DNA from: Aquincola sp.
GTDB taxonomy: Bacteria > Pseudomonadota > Gammaproteobacteria > Burkholderiales > Burkholderiaceae_C
Direction of reading: 5' to 3'
Assembly: GCA_029884035.1 (NCBI GenBank)
Contig: JAOUIM010000049.1
Span: 1-13,493, forward strand
DNA length: 13,493 bases
The notes beneath the pieces were generated by a model. The model saw nothing but the letters and a program-made list of their open reading frames with translations, ran no database searches and had not been told where the DNA came from. The first letter of the stretch is position 1. Every line of letters begins with the position of its first letter. Below are positions 1 to 7,076 of the stretch, one piece after another. The translations under genes and the position numbers were made by a program.

Positions 1-1
1 C

Positions 2-631
2 TGCATGGACAACGACGTGATGCGCCGCGGCAAGCCGACGGTGCACGTTGCCCATGGCGATGCGCAGGCAATGCTTGCCGGCGACGCCATGCAGGCGCTG
101 GCCTTCGAAGTGCTCACACCGCAAGACGACCCCGCGATGCCGGCTGTCTTGCAGGCGCGCCTGTGCGGCCTGCTGGCCCGCAGCGCGGGCCATGCCGGCA
201 TGGCCGGGGGCCAGGCGATCGATCTCGCGAGCATCGGCTTGGCGCTCGACGAGGCTGCGTTGCGCGACATGCATCGGCGCAAGACGGGTGCGCTGCTCCA
301 GGTCAGCGTGCTGATGGGTGCAGCGTGCGGCGAGTGTCCGCGCCGGGCATGGGATGCGCTGGCGCGCTACGGCGCGGCGATCGGCCTGGCGTTCCAGGTG
401 GTCGACGACATCCTCGACGTGACGCAGGCGTCGGAGACCCTGGGCAAGACCGCGGGCAAGGATGAACACCACAACAAGCCGACGTACGTGTCGCTGATGG
501 GCCTGGATGCCGCGCGGCGCCACGCCATGGATCTGCGCAACGATGCGCATGCCGCACTTGCCGACAGCGGCCTGCCCGATGCTGCGCGGCTGGCGCTGCT
601 GGCTGATCGCGTCGTCGAGCGCGACAGCTGA
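2..631 (+). CDS. ispA: Farnesyl diphosphate synthase (polyprenyl synthetase), 3' part, truncated by window edge
   Basis: Cytosolic prenyltransferase that condenses IPP with DMAPP and then GPP to give farnesyl diphosphate, the precursor of undecaprenyl phosphate, quinone tails and hopanoids. The reading frame is open at base 2 and begins inside the first aspartate-rich motif: CMDND followed by RRGKPTVH matches the end of the DDxxxxD motif and the RRGKP motif of IspA. Further on are KTGALLQ and the second aspartate motif DDILD (404-418), then GKDEHHNKPTYVSLMG, all standard for the family. E. coli IspA has 299 residues, so by comparison about 85-90 N-terminal residues lie outside the window. The TGA stop (629-631) touches the dxs ribosome binding site, so the two genes are almost certainly co-transcribed. 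The family is clear; only the precise chain-length product is assumed from context. Confidence 0.95.
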   Translation, partial: CMDNDVMRRGKPTVHVAHGDAQAMLAGDAMQALAFEVLTPQDDPAMPAVLQARLCGLLARSAGHAGMAGGQAIDLASIGLALDEAALRDMHRRKTGALLQVSVLMGAACGECPRRAWDALARYGAAIGLAFQVVDDILDVTQASETLGKTAGKDEHHNKPTYVSLMGLDAARRHAMDLRNDAHAALADSGLPDAARLALLADRVVERDS

Positions 632-641
632 AGGGAGGACA

Positions 642-2537
642 ATGCACGCCATGACCACGACGTCACTGCTCTCCCGCATCGACAGTCCTGCCGACCTGCG
701 GCGTCTGTCGCGTTCCGATCTGCGGCTGCTGGCTGACGAGTTGCGTCAGTACGTGCTCGACAGCGTGTCCAAGACTGGCGGGCACCTCTCGTCGAATCTC
801 GGCACGGTGGAGCTGACGGTCGCATTGCACTATGTCTTCGACACGCCCGCCGATCGCCTGGTGTGGGACGTGGGCCACCAGACCTATCCGCACAAGATCC
901 TGACTGGCCGGCGCGACCGCATGGGTTCACTGCGCCAGCTCGGCGGCATCAGCGGCTTCCCGCGCCGCGACGAGAGCGAGTACGACACCTTCGGCACCGC
1001 CCACAGCAGCACGTCGATCTCCGCTGCGCTGGGCATGGCGATCGCAGCGCAGACCAAGGGCGAGAAGCGTCATGCCGTGGCGATCATCGGCGACGGCGCC
1101 ATGACCGCGGGCATGGCGTTCGAGGCGCTGAACAACGCGGGCATGCCCCACGCCGGCAAGGTGCCCAACCTGCTCGTGGTGCTCAACGACAACGACATGT
1201 CGATCAGCCCGCCGGTGGGCGCCCTGAACAAGTACCTGGCACGGCTGATGAGCGGGCAGTTCTATGCTGCCGCGCGCGAGGGCGTCAAGGGTGTCCTCAA
1301 GGCCGCGCCGCCGCTGTTCGAACTGGCGCGCCGATTCGAGGAGCATGCCAAGGGCATGGTGGTGCCCGGCACGATCTTCGAGGAGTTCGGCTTCAACTAC
1401 GTCGGCCCGATCGACGGCCACGATCTCGACTCGCTGATTCCGACGCTCGAGAACCTGCGCGACAAGCCCGGGGCCCAGTTCCTGCACGTGGTGACCAAGA
1501 AAGGTTACGGTTACAAGCTGTCCGAGGCCGATCCGATCAAGTACCACGGCCCGACGCCGTTCGACCCCGCGGTGGGCATCCAGAAGCCGGCCACGCCGCC
1601 CAAGCAGACGTTCACGCAGGTCTTTGGCCAATGGCTGTGCGACATGGCCGAGTCCGATGAGCGGCTGGTGGCGATCACGCCGGCGATGCGCGAGGGCTCG
1701 GGGATGGTCGAATTCCACAAGCGCTTCCCGGCGCGTTACTTCGACGTTGGTATCGCCGAGCAGCATGCGGTGACGTTCGCCGCCGGCATGGCCTGCGAGG
1801 GGCTCAGGCCGGTCGTGGCGATCTATTCGACCTTCCTGCAGCGCGCCTACGACCAGATGATCCACGACGTCGCGCTGCAGAACCTGCCCGTGACCTTCGC
1901 GCTCGACCGCGCCGGCATCGTGGGCGCCGACGGCGCGACCCATTGCGGCGCCTACGACATCGCCTACCTGCGCTGCATCCCGAACATGGCGGTGATCACG
2001 CCTGCCGACGAAAACGAATGCCGCATGGCGCTGACGACCGCATTCCGCCGTGAACACCCGGTGGCCGTACGCTATCCGCGCGGCTCCGGAGTGGGCGCTG
2101 CGACACACGCCGAACTCGACGAACTGCCATGGGGCAAGGGGGAGGTACGCCGGCGCGGCGAGAGGATCGCCATCCTGGCTTTTGGCACGATGCTCTATCC
2201 GGCCCTGGGTGCCGCCGAGCGGCTCAATGCCACCGTGGCGAACATGCGCTTCGCCAAGCCGGTCGATGCCGAGCTCGTGGCCGAGCTCGCACGCACGCAC
2301 GAATCATTCGTGACGGTCGAGGAAGGTTGCGTTTCAGGAGGCGCCGGATCGGCCGTGATGGAGGTGCTGCAGGCGGCCGGCCTTGCCCATCCCGTGCTCG
2401 CGCTGGGTTTGCCCGACCAGTTCATCGAGCATGGCGACACCGGCAAGCTGCTGGCGATGAGCGGCTTGGATGCCGACGGAATCGCGCAGGCGATCGCCGC
2501 GCGCTTCAGGGCGCGGCCCGCACTGGTGCGCGCGTAG
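642..2537 (+). CDS. dxs: 1-deoxy-D-xylulose-5-phosphate synthase
   Basis: Thiamine-diphosphate enzyme that joins pyruvate and glyceraldehyde 3-phosphate to DXP, the entry step of the MEP isoprenoid pathway; DXP also feeds thiamine and pyridoxal synthesis. Visible features: HSSTSIS; the ThDP/Mg motif GDGAMTAG (GDG at residues 150-152) with NDN at 182-184; GYGYKLSEADPIKYHG; and the transketolase-type catalytic glutamate in IAEQH (E373, equivalent to E. coli E370). The C-terminal transketolase domain contains DRAGIVGADGATHCG and VEEGCVSGG. Starting at ATG 642 gives 631 residues, against 620 in E. coli. The Shine-Dalgarno run AAGGGAGG (631-638) begins on the last base of the ispA stop codon. It is only 3 bases from ATG 642 and 12 from ATG 651, so a start at 651 (628 residues, MTTTSLL) is possible. 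The open frame extends back to 507 but that part overlaps ispA and is not part of the gene. Confidence 0.97.
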   Translation: MHAMTTTSLLSRIDSPADLRRLSRSDLRLLADELRQYVLDSVSKTGGHLSSNLGTVELTVALHYVFDTPADRLVWDVGHQTYPHKILTGRRDRMGSLRQLGGISGFPRRDESEYDTFGTAHSSTSISAALGMAIAAQTKGEKRHAVAIIGDGAMTAGMAFEALNNAGMPHAGKVPNLLVVLNDNDMSISPPVGALNKYLARLMSGQFYAAAREGVKGVLKAAPPLFELARRFEEHAKGMVVPGTIFEEFGFNYVGPIDGHDLDSLIPTLENLRDKPGAQFLHVVTKKGYGYKLSEADPIKYHGPTPFDPAVGIQKPATPPKQTFTQVFGQWLCDMAESDERLVAITPAMREGSGMVEFHKRFPARYFDVGIAEQHAVTFAAGMACEGLRPVVAIYSTFLQRAYDQMIHDVALQNLPVTFALDRAGIVGADGATHCGAYDIAYLRCIPNMAVITPADENECRMALTTAFRREHPVAVRYPRGSGVGAATHAELDELPWGKGEVRRRGERIAILAFGTMLYPALGAAERLNATVANMRFAKPVDAELVAELARTHESFVTVEEGCVSGGAGSAVMEVLQAAGLAHPVLALGLPDQFIEHGDTGKLLAMSGLDADGIAQAIAARFRARPALVRA

Positions 2538-2612
2538 CGGGCCTGCCGCTGGCGCGACCCCGCAATAGGCCCACCGCGGCGCAGATCCGCGATCGCTGTC
2601 AAGCTCTGATTC

Positions 2613-3404
2613 ATGACCCACCCGACCCAGGCCCTTCACATCCCCGACACGCAAAGTGCGCGCGATGAACGCCATCTCGCGATCCAGCGGGTCGGCATCA
2701 GGGACATGCGCTATCCACTGCGCCTGAACGTGGCCGGTGCGGTGCAGGAGTGTGCGGCACTGTGGACGCTCGACGTGGCCTTGCCGGCCGAGAAGAAGGG
2801 CACGCACATGTCGCGCTTCGTGGCATGGCTCGAGGCGCTCGACTCGCCGCTCGACGCGGCCGAGTTGCGGCGCCAGCTGGGGTCGATGCTTGAGCGATTG
2901 AACGCGAACGAGGGCCGGGTCGAAGCCGCCTTCTCGTTCTTCCTGAGCAAGCGCGCGCCGGTTTCGGGCGTGAAGAGCCGTCTCGATTACCGGGGCCGCT
3001 GGGTGGCCGAGTTGCGATCGGGAGTCACGACGCTCTGGGCCGAAGTGGCCGTGCCGGTCAAGAGCCTGTGCCCCTGTTCGAAGGAGATCTCCGACTATGG
3101 GGCGCACAACCAGCGTTCGACGGTGACGATCCGTGTCGAACTGATGGACGGCGTCGACTGGCACGAATTGGTGCGCTTCGCCGAGGACAACGCGTCCAGC
3201 GAGATCTGGGCCCTGCTCAAGCGCCCCGACGAGAAGTGGATTACCGAACGCGCCTACGAGAACCCGAAGTTCGTCGAGGACCTGGTGCGCGACGTGGCGC
3301 TAGCCCTGAACGCCGATGCGCGCATCGGGCGTTACGTGGTGGAGGTCGACAACCATGAATCCATCCACAACCACAGCGCGTACGCACGCATCGAGCGCCT
3401 GTAG
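2613..3404 (+). CDS. folE2: GTP cyclohydrolase I type IB (FolE2)
   Basis: Converts GTP to 7,8-dihydroneopterin triphosphate, the first step of tetrahydrofolate and queuosine synthesis. FolE2 is the metal-flexible replacement for zinc-dependent FolE. At 263 residues it has the usual length. Signature: IQRVGIRDMRYPL near the N-terminus; SLCPCSKEISDYGAHNQRS with the Cys-Pro-Cys at residues 153-155 and the following histidine, which the family uses for metal and catalysis; YENPKFVEDLVRDVA; and the C-terminal histidine-rich NHESIHNHSAYA. It lies 75 bases after dxs in the same direction, and an ispA-dxs-folE2 order is familiar from Burkholderiales. No Shine-Dalgarno sequence precedes the ATG, yet the start fits the family alignment. 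In some bacteria folE2 is induced by zinc starvation through Zur; I see no clear Zur box here. The last 50 bases overlap the following lipoprotein gene. Confidence 0.95.
   Translation: MTHPTQALHIPDTQSARDERHLAIQRVGIRDMRYPLRLNVAGAVQECAALWTLDVALPAEKKGTHMSRFVAWLEALDSPLDAAELRRQLGSMLERLNANEGRVEAAFSFFLSKRAPVSGVKSRLDYRGRWVAELRSGVTTLWAEVAVPVKSLCPCSKEISDYGAHNQRSTVTIRVELMDGVDWHELVRFAEDNASSEIWALLKRPDEKWITERAYENPKFVEDLVRDVALALNADARIGRYVVEVDNHESIHNHSAYARIERL
3341..3346 (+). promoter_or_regulatory. Ribosome binding site inside folE2 that sets the lipoprotein start
   Basis: GGAGGT lies 8 bases before ATG 3355 and within the folE2 coding sequence. It selects ATG 3355 over the upstream in-frame start at 3316. 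The chosen start is also the only one that places a proper lipoprotein signal peptide at the N-terminus. Confidence 0.75.
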
Positions 3405-3888
3405 CGCGGCACTCGCATCGCTGCTGCTGCTGATGGCCGGCTGCGCCGGCTATTCGCCCGGGGATCTCGGTGCGGGCGCGACCGAGTCGCAAATCGTCGA
3501 TCGAATGGGGCCGCCCACCGATCGCTTTGTCTCACCCGACGGCGGATCGCTTCTGGAGTATGCGCGTGGGCCCTTCGGCAAGCACACCTACCGGGTCGAA
3601 CTCGATGCGACCGGCCGTGTCAAGGCGGTATCGCAACTCCTGACCGAGGTGAATTTCGAGGCGCTGCCGATCGGCGCATCGTCAGGCGAGGTGCGCAGCC
3701 GCCTCGGCCGGCCCTCGGAGACGCGCGTCGGCTGGCGTGGCGTCGGCGAGGTCTGGTCGTATCGCTACGAGTGGTTCAACGTCTGCCGCTGGTTCCAGGT
3801 CTGGCTGGTCGACGGGCGTGTCCGCGAAGCCGCTTACGCGACCGACCCGATCTGCGACGAGCGTCGGTTCTTCATCGGCGACGACTGA
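3355..3888 (+). CDS. Small outer-membrane-type lipoprotein with two SmpA/OmlA (BamE)-like repeats
   Basis: A 177-residue predicted lipoprotein. The N-terminus has a charged start (R9, H11), a hydrophobic core ending LLLLM and the lipobox LMAGC, so C30 would be lipidated after signal peptidase II cleavage. The mature part looks like two tandem copies of the SmpA/OmlA-type fold. The first, about residues 38-100, starts G-A-T-E-S-Q with a G-P-P-T turn. The second, about 103-170, starts G-A-S-S-G-E with a G-R-P-S turn, and each is followed by aromatic-rich strands (SLLEYARG, WSYRYEW). BamE itself, the small subunit of the beta-barrel assembly machine, has one such domain, so I do not assign it as bamE. 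Its role is inferred only as an envelope lipoprotein. It starts 50 bases inside folE2 with a good ribosome binding site, which implies translational coupling. ATG 3355 is chosen for that reason. Confidence 0.8.
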   Translation: MNPSTTTARTHASSACSAALASLLLLMAGCAGYSPGDLGAGATESQIVDRMGPPTDRFVSPDGGSLLEYARGPFGKHTYRVELDATGRVKAVSQLLTEVNFEALPIGASSGEVRSRLGRPSETRVGWRGVGEVWSYRYEWFNVCRWFQVWLVDGRVREAAYATDPICDERRFFIGDD

Positions 3889-3990
3889 GGGCGGTTCGCC
3901 TACCTTGCGATCGCACTCTGGTCGACGTCGACGTCGTGGTTCACCGCGTCCGATTGCATCTCCTTCATGACCCGCCGGGCGCGTACTCAG

Positions 3991-4027
3991 TGCGATGACA
4001 TGGTGCGCGATGCACCGAAACAGTGTC
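3991..4027 (+). promoter_or_regulatory. Candidate tandem NtrC (NRI) enhancer sites upstream of amt
   Basis: Two imperfect matches to the NtrC dyad TGCACC-N5-GGTGCA lie end to end, with centres 20 bases apart: TGCGAT-gacat-GGTGCG (3991-4007) and TGCACC-gaaac-AGTGTC (4011-4027). By my count 8 and 9 of the 12 specified bases match, and each has one perfect half-site. They lie about 75-115 bases before the predicted transcription start of amt, the usual place for an NtrC enhancer. The motif matches are modest on their own; the sigma-54 promoter and the ammonium channel gene make them more credible. Confidence 0.4.
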
Positions 4028-4077
4028 CATGAGGTACCGAATTGGCGCGCCCAAGAGGGTGCAGCACGCACCTTCAT

Positions 4078-4094
4078 GGGCACCCAACTTGCAT
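4078..4094 (+). promoter_or_regulatory. Sigma-54 (RpoN) promoter of amt
   Basis: GGGCACCCAACTTGCAT fits the -24/-12 consensus TGGCACG-N4-TTGCW: the GG at 4079-4080 and the GC at 4091-4092 are exactly 10 bases apart, and both GGCAC and TTGCA are complete. Transcription should start near 4104, leaving a leader of about 25 bases that holds the GGGGGGAG ribosome binding site (4114-4121). Amt genes are classic NtrC/sigma-54 targets, which supports the reading. Confidence 0.75.
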
Positions 4095-4128
4095 CCCCGG
4101 TCCCATTTCAACCGGGGGGAGATTGACG

Positions 4129-5331
4129 ATGGACGCAGTGAAACAGGGCGCAGACACGCTGTTCATCTTGCTTGGCGCCACGATGGTGCTGGCCATGCAC
4201 GCCGGGTTTGCGTTCCTTGAACTGGGTACCGTTCGCAAGAAGAACCAGGTCAACGCGCTGGTCAAGATCCTCGTCGACTTCGCGGTTTCGACGATCGCCT
4301 ACTTCTTCGTCGGCTACGCAGTCGCCTATGGCACGGCTTTCTTCGTCGGGGCCGAGACCCTCGCAGCGAAGAACGGTTACGAGTTGGTGAAGTTCTTCTT
4401 CCTGCTGACCTTCGCGGCCGCGATCCCGGCGATCGTCTCCGGTGGCATTGCCGAGCGCGCGCGTTTCGGGCCGCAACTGATTGCCACGGCCGTGCTGGTG
4501 GGCCTGATCTATCCGCTGTTCGAGGGCATGGTCTGGGGTGGCCGTTTCGGCGTGCAGGGCTGGATCAAGGACCTCACGGGTGCCGAGTTCCATGACTTTG
4601 CGGGCAGCGTCGTCGTGCACGCGGTGGGAGGCTGGATCGGGCTGGCCGCCGTTCTCTTGCTCGGCGCGCGCGCGAACCGCTATCGCAAGGACGGGGGCAT
4701 GAGCGCACACCCGCCGTCGTCGATCCCCTTCCTCGCGCTGGGTGCCTGGGTGCTCGCGGTGGGCTGGTTCGGATTCAACGTGATGAGTGCCCAGACGCTG
4801 GACAAGATTTCCGGTCTGGTGGCCGTGAACTCGCTGATGGCCATGGTCGGCGGCACGCTGATCGCCGCCCTGATGGGCCGCAACGACCCAGGCTTCGCGT
4901 ACAACGGGCCGCTTGCGGGCCTGGTGGCCGTGTGCGCCGGCTCTGACGTGATGCATCCGATCGGTGCGCTCGTGGTCGGCGGCGTTGCCGGAGCGATCTT
5001 CGTCGCGCTGTTCACGCTGACGCAGAACCGCTGGAAGATCGACGACGTGCTCGGCGTGTGGCCTCTGCACGGCCTTTGCGGCACCTGGGGGGGGATTGCT
5101 TGCGGCGCGTTCGGTCAGCCGGCGCTCGGTGGTCTGGGCGGCGTGGGATTCGGTGCGCAGATGCTCGGCACACTGCTGGGCGTGGCCTGGGCCTTCCTCG
5201 GAGGGCTGGCGGTATACGGTGTCTTGCGAGCCGTTACCGGCCTGCGCCTGTCGGCCGAAGAAGAGTACGAAGGTGCGGATTTGTCGATCCACAGGATCGG
5301 CGCGACGCCCGAGCGCGAGGCCTCCTGGTAG
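4129..5331 (+). CDS. amt: Ammonium transporter/channel (Amt family)
   Basis: Inner-membrane trimeric channel that recruits ammonium and conducts ammonia inwards under nitrogen limitation. The 400-residue protein is hydrophobic throughout, with about 11 membrane segments. Residues that line the E. coli AmtB pathway are present: the phenylalanine gate (F91 and F95), W136 in VWGG, D156 and the first pore histidine H164 in DFAGSVVVH, S220 in WFGFNVMS, and the second pore histidine H314 in WPLHGLCG. The cytoplasmic tail (EEEYEGADLSIH) resembles tails that bind the PII protein GlnK. ATG 4129 follows GGGGGGAG by 7 bases; the frame runs on to 4042, but that extension crosses the sigma-54 promoter and is not hydrophobic. 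Unlike E. coli AmtB it has no cleavable signal peptide. No glnK or glnB gene is adjacent in this window, so PII regulation would act from a distant locus. Confidence 0.96.
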   Translation: MDAVKQGADTLFILLGATMVLAMHAGFAFLELGTVRKKNQVNALVKILVDFAVSTIAYFFVGYAVAYGTAFFVGAETLAAKNGYELVKFFFLLTFAAAIPAIVSGGIAERARFGPQLIATAVLVGLIYPLFEGMVWGGRFGVQGWIKDLTGAEFHDFAGSVVVHAVGGWIGLAAVLLLGARANRYRKDGGMSAHPPSSIPFLALGAWVLAVGWFGFNVMSAQTLDKISGLVAVNSLMAMVGGTLIAALMGRNDPGFAYNGPLAGLVAVCAGSDVMHPIGALVVGGVAGAIFVALFTLTQNRWKIDDVLGVWPLHGLCGTWGGIACGAFGQPALGGLGGVGFGAQMLGTLLGVAWAFLGGLAVYGVLRAVTGLRLSAEEEYEGADLSIHRIGATPEREASW

Positions 5332-5332
5332 C

Positions 5333-5353
5333 GCGCCGCGCTACAGTCGGCGC
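5333..5353 (+). other. Short GC-rich hairpin just after amt
   Basis: GCGCCG (5333-5338) pairs perfectly with CGGCGC (5348-5353) around a 9-base loop, 2 bases after the amt stop codon. No T-run follows, so it is not a standard intrinsic terminator. It could protect the 3' end of the amt message or be chance in GC-rich sequence. Confidence 0.25.
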
Positions 5354-5432
5354 ATGAGAGGACCTCCGGTCTGCAGCGCTCGCGTCCCGCGTCGCGAACG
5401 CCTTTGGTTCCGGACGGCCGGGGGCCACTGAC

Positions 5433-6116
5433 GTGTTCACCGGCATCGTCCAGGGCATCGCGCACATTGCGCGCATCGCGGACCGCAGCGGCCTGCGCAC
5501 CCTGCGGCTGGCTTTTCCAGCGGGCTTCGATGCCGGCCTGCAGATCGGTGCCAGTGTCGCAGTCGACGGTGTATGCCTGACGGTCACTGCGCTGCACGTG
5601 GGCGCGGCGGACTTCGACGTGATGTCGCAGACGCTCGCGCTGACGACCCTCGGCGGTCTGGATCAGGGGGCGGCGGTCAACGTCGAACGTGCCGCGAAGG
5701 AAGGCGCCGAGGTTGGCGGACACGTGTTGTCGGGCCACATTGACTGCCGTGCCACGCTGACTTCGCTGCGCACGCCCGAGAACAACCGCGTGCTGCGCAT
5801 GGCGCTGTCGCCGCCATGGATGCGCTATGTCTTTGCCAAGGGCTATGTTGCCGTCAACGGTGCCAGCCTGACCGTGGCCGAGGTGCAGCGAGCGCCTGAT
5901 GGTTCGGGCTGGTTCGAGGTCTGGCTCATTCCCGAGACGCTGCGCCTGACGACCTTTGGCGACAAGCGCGAGGGCGACACGCTGAACGTGGAGATCGATC
6001 GCCACACGCAGGTCATCGTCGACACAGTACGTGAGGCGGTCGACGCGCGCCTCGGTCCCTACCTGGCGATGCTCGACGCGCTGGCGCGCGAGCGCGGCGC
6101 ATCCGGCGCCCGCTGA
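5433..6116 (+). CDS. ribE: Riboflavin synthase alpha chain, stand-alone
   Basis: Catalyses dismutation of two 6,7-dimethyl-8-ribityllumazine molecules to riboflavin and the pyrimidinedione co-product; acts as a soluble trimer. The 227-residue protein has the two-barrel layout. The first barrel starts MFTGIVQG and carries GASVAVDGVCLTVT. S41, C48, T50, T67, N83, H97 and H102 (GGHVLSGH) fall at the same numbers as the E. coli enzyme. The second barrel carries KGYVAVNGASLTV, LIPETLRLTTFG and VNVEIDRHTQVIVDTV. The start codon is GTG, fixed by the conserved MFTGIV, with a weak GGGGG (5420-5424) before it. It resembles the E. coli-type synthase more than the form I would expect in a Burkholderiales ribD-ribE-ribBA-ribH cluster, and no other rib gene is near. 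It may therefore be a second copy. No FMN riboswitch is visible in the 101 bases before it. A lumazine-binding role cannot be excluded, but intact catalytic residues favour the enzyme. Confidence 0.93.
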   Translation: MFTGIVQGIAHIARIADRSGLRTLRLAFPAGFDAGLQIGASVAVDGVCLTVTALHVGAADFDVMSQTLALTTLGGLDQGAAVNVERAAKEGAEVGGHVLSGHIDCRATLTSLRTPENNRVLRMALSPPWMRYVFAKGYVAVNGASLTVAEVQRAPDGSGWFEVWLIPETLRLTTFGDKREGDTLNVEIDRHTQVIVDTVREAVDARLGPYLAMLDALARERGASGAR

Positions 6117-6126
6117 GCAGATCGCC

Positions 6127-7008
6127 TCAGACGGTGCGCTCGCCGCACCAGCGCTCGATTGTCGTGCGCACCTCGAGCGGCCGCTCGGTCAGGGGCCAGT
6201 GTTCGCAGTCGATGGTCTCGATGCGTACCTGGCGCATGTCATGCGCCCGCCGGCGCGTGGCGGCCGGCTCTGCAAAGGTTGCGCCCGAGGACAACAGGAG
6301 CAGCACCGGCACGTCGATCGAGGCCAGCCCGGGGACGGGCCGGAACATCTCGACGAGGTCCTGCAGGTAATGCGCGGTGTGAATGTGTGCCAGGTCCGCG
6401 CGCGTTGAGCTGTAGCGGCGTACGAAGTCGCGCGTCGCCTCGGGCGTGCCGTGCAGCGCCTCGCGCGCCAGGATGTCCAGCGCGCGCAGATCGAGCGGGG
6501 CGAGACCTCGACGCCGCAGTCCGATCGCGTTGAAGGCCCTGACCGCAACGGCGGCAGCGTGCAGCAGCGGGCCGCCGAGCGCGAGCAGGCGCCAACGGCC
6601 GTGCAGCGCCTCCCGGAACACCGGATCGATCAGCACCAGTGCCGCGGTCGACGGCGCGTGCCGGGTCGCGTAGTGCAAGGCCACCTGTGCGCCGAGGCTG
6701 TGGCCGACCAGCACGGCGCGCGTGTGGCCCTCGAATGCGAGCAGGGCAGCAATGTCGTCGCACCAGCGTTCCATGCCGATCGCACCGCGCGTGCCCGATT
6801 CGCCATGGCCGCGCAAGTCGAGGCGGATCACGTCCCACGCACGGGTCAGGCTCGTGGTCTCGACGAACTCCGACCAACGCGTCAGATTGCTGGCCAGTCC
6901 ATGCAACAGCACGATCGCGCGTCGCGGCGCCGTCGGGTCCGCGCAGGGCGAGACGCGGTAGGCGATCGACGCGCCATCGGGCGTCGGCAGGGTTCGGGCG
7001 TATTCCAT
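6127..7008 (-). CDS. Alpha/beta hydrolase fold protein
   Basis: A 293-residue hydrolase of unknown substrate, probably cytosolic since no signal peptide is seen. The order of motifs is typical: TPDGASIAY strands; the oxyanion motif HGLASN (H36-N41); DLRGHGESG; the nucleophile elbow GHSLGAQ with S104; LIDPVF after strand 6 with D128; and the terminal histidine H270 in CEHWPLTERP. The canonical acid after strand 7 is not evident: that stretch reads LLLLSSGATFAEP, so the acid may instead be D128 or a glutamate. ATG 7008 (MEYARTLPTPDG) is chosen because the family homology begins there. The frame stays open upstream to 7188 but with arginine-rich shadow sequence that would overlap the divergent gene. 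No good ribosome binding site precedes it. It converges on the riboflavin synthase gene with only 10 bases between stop codons, and I see no functional link between the two. Confidence 0.85.
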   Translation of the reverse strand: MEYARTLPTPDGASIAYRVSPCADPTAPRRAIVLLHGLASNLTRWSEFVETTSLTRAWDVIRLDLRGHGESGTRGAIGMERWCDDIAALLAFEGHTRAVLVGHSLGAQVALHYATRHAPSTAALVLIDPVFREALHGRWRLLALGGPLLHAAAVAVRAFNAIGLRRRGLAPLDLRALDILAREALHGTPEATRDFVRRYSSTRADLAHIHTAHYLQDLVEMFRPVPGLASIDVPVLLLLSSGATFAEPAATRRRAHDMRQVRIETIDCEHWPLTERPLEVRTTIERWCGERTV

Positions 7009-7036
7009 CGGCAGCGTGGCGCAAGGGGGGAGGGCA

Positions 7037-7067
7037 TTGTCGCGGGCCACGGCGACGCTGCTAGCAT
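7037..7067 (+). promoter_or_regulatory. Possible promoter placing the unknown gene on a leaderless message
   Basis: TTGTCG (7037-7042) and TAGCAT (7062-7067) each match 4 of 6 bases of the -35 and -10 consensus, with a long 19-base spacer. A start about 7-10 bases after the -10 would fall at 7074-7077, on the GTG/ATG start of the following gene, which has no Shine-Dalgarno sequence. This is weak evidence in GC-rich DNA. Confidence 0.25.
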
Positions 7068-7076
7068 GCCGCGGTG

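Noticed and set aside
2538..2612. Possible terminator or promoter between dxs and folE2.
   Set aside because: Only a loose GCGGG/CCCGC pairing with a 17-base loop and no T-run; no convincing -10 or -35. Nothing supportable.
3923..3936. Perfect 14-base palindrome CGACGTCGACGTCG after the lipoprotein gene.
   Set aside because: It is a short run of the repeated unit CGACGT, self-complementary by composition, with no T-run or neighbouring half-sites. I see no support for a terminator or operator.
4002..4072. Two GGTGC-N5-GCACC palindromes (4002-4016 and 4058-4072), 56 bases apart, upstream of amt.
   Set aside because: The half-sites are in the reverse order to the NtrC consensus GCACC-N5-GGTGC. 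The first is better explained as the inner halves of two adjacent NtrC-like sites; the second may be chance.
4042..4128. N-terminal extension of Amt by 29 residues.
   Set aside because: It would run through the sigma-54 promoter, is not a signal peptide and lacks a ribosome binding site, while ATG 4129 has a strong one.
5332..5432. Possible FMN riboswitch before riboflavin synthase.
   Set aside because: The 101 bases are too short for the full RFN element together with an expression platform, and none of its conserved segments is recognisable.
6095..6148. Small hairpins (GGCGC-N5-GCGCC and GGTGCG-N5-CGCACC) at the convergent ends of ribE and the hydrolase gene.
   Set aside because: Stems of 5-6 bp inside coding sequence with no T-run on either strand are expected by chance at this GC content.
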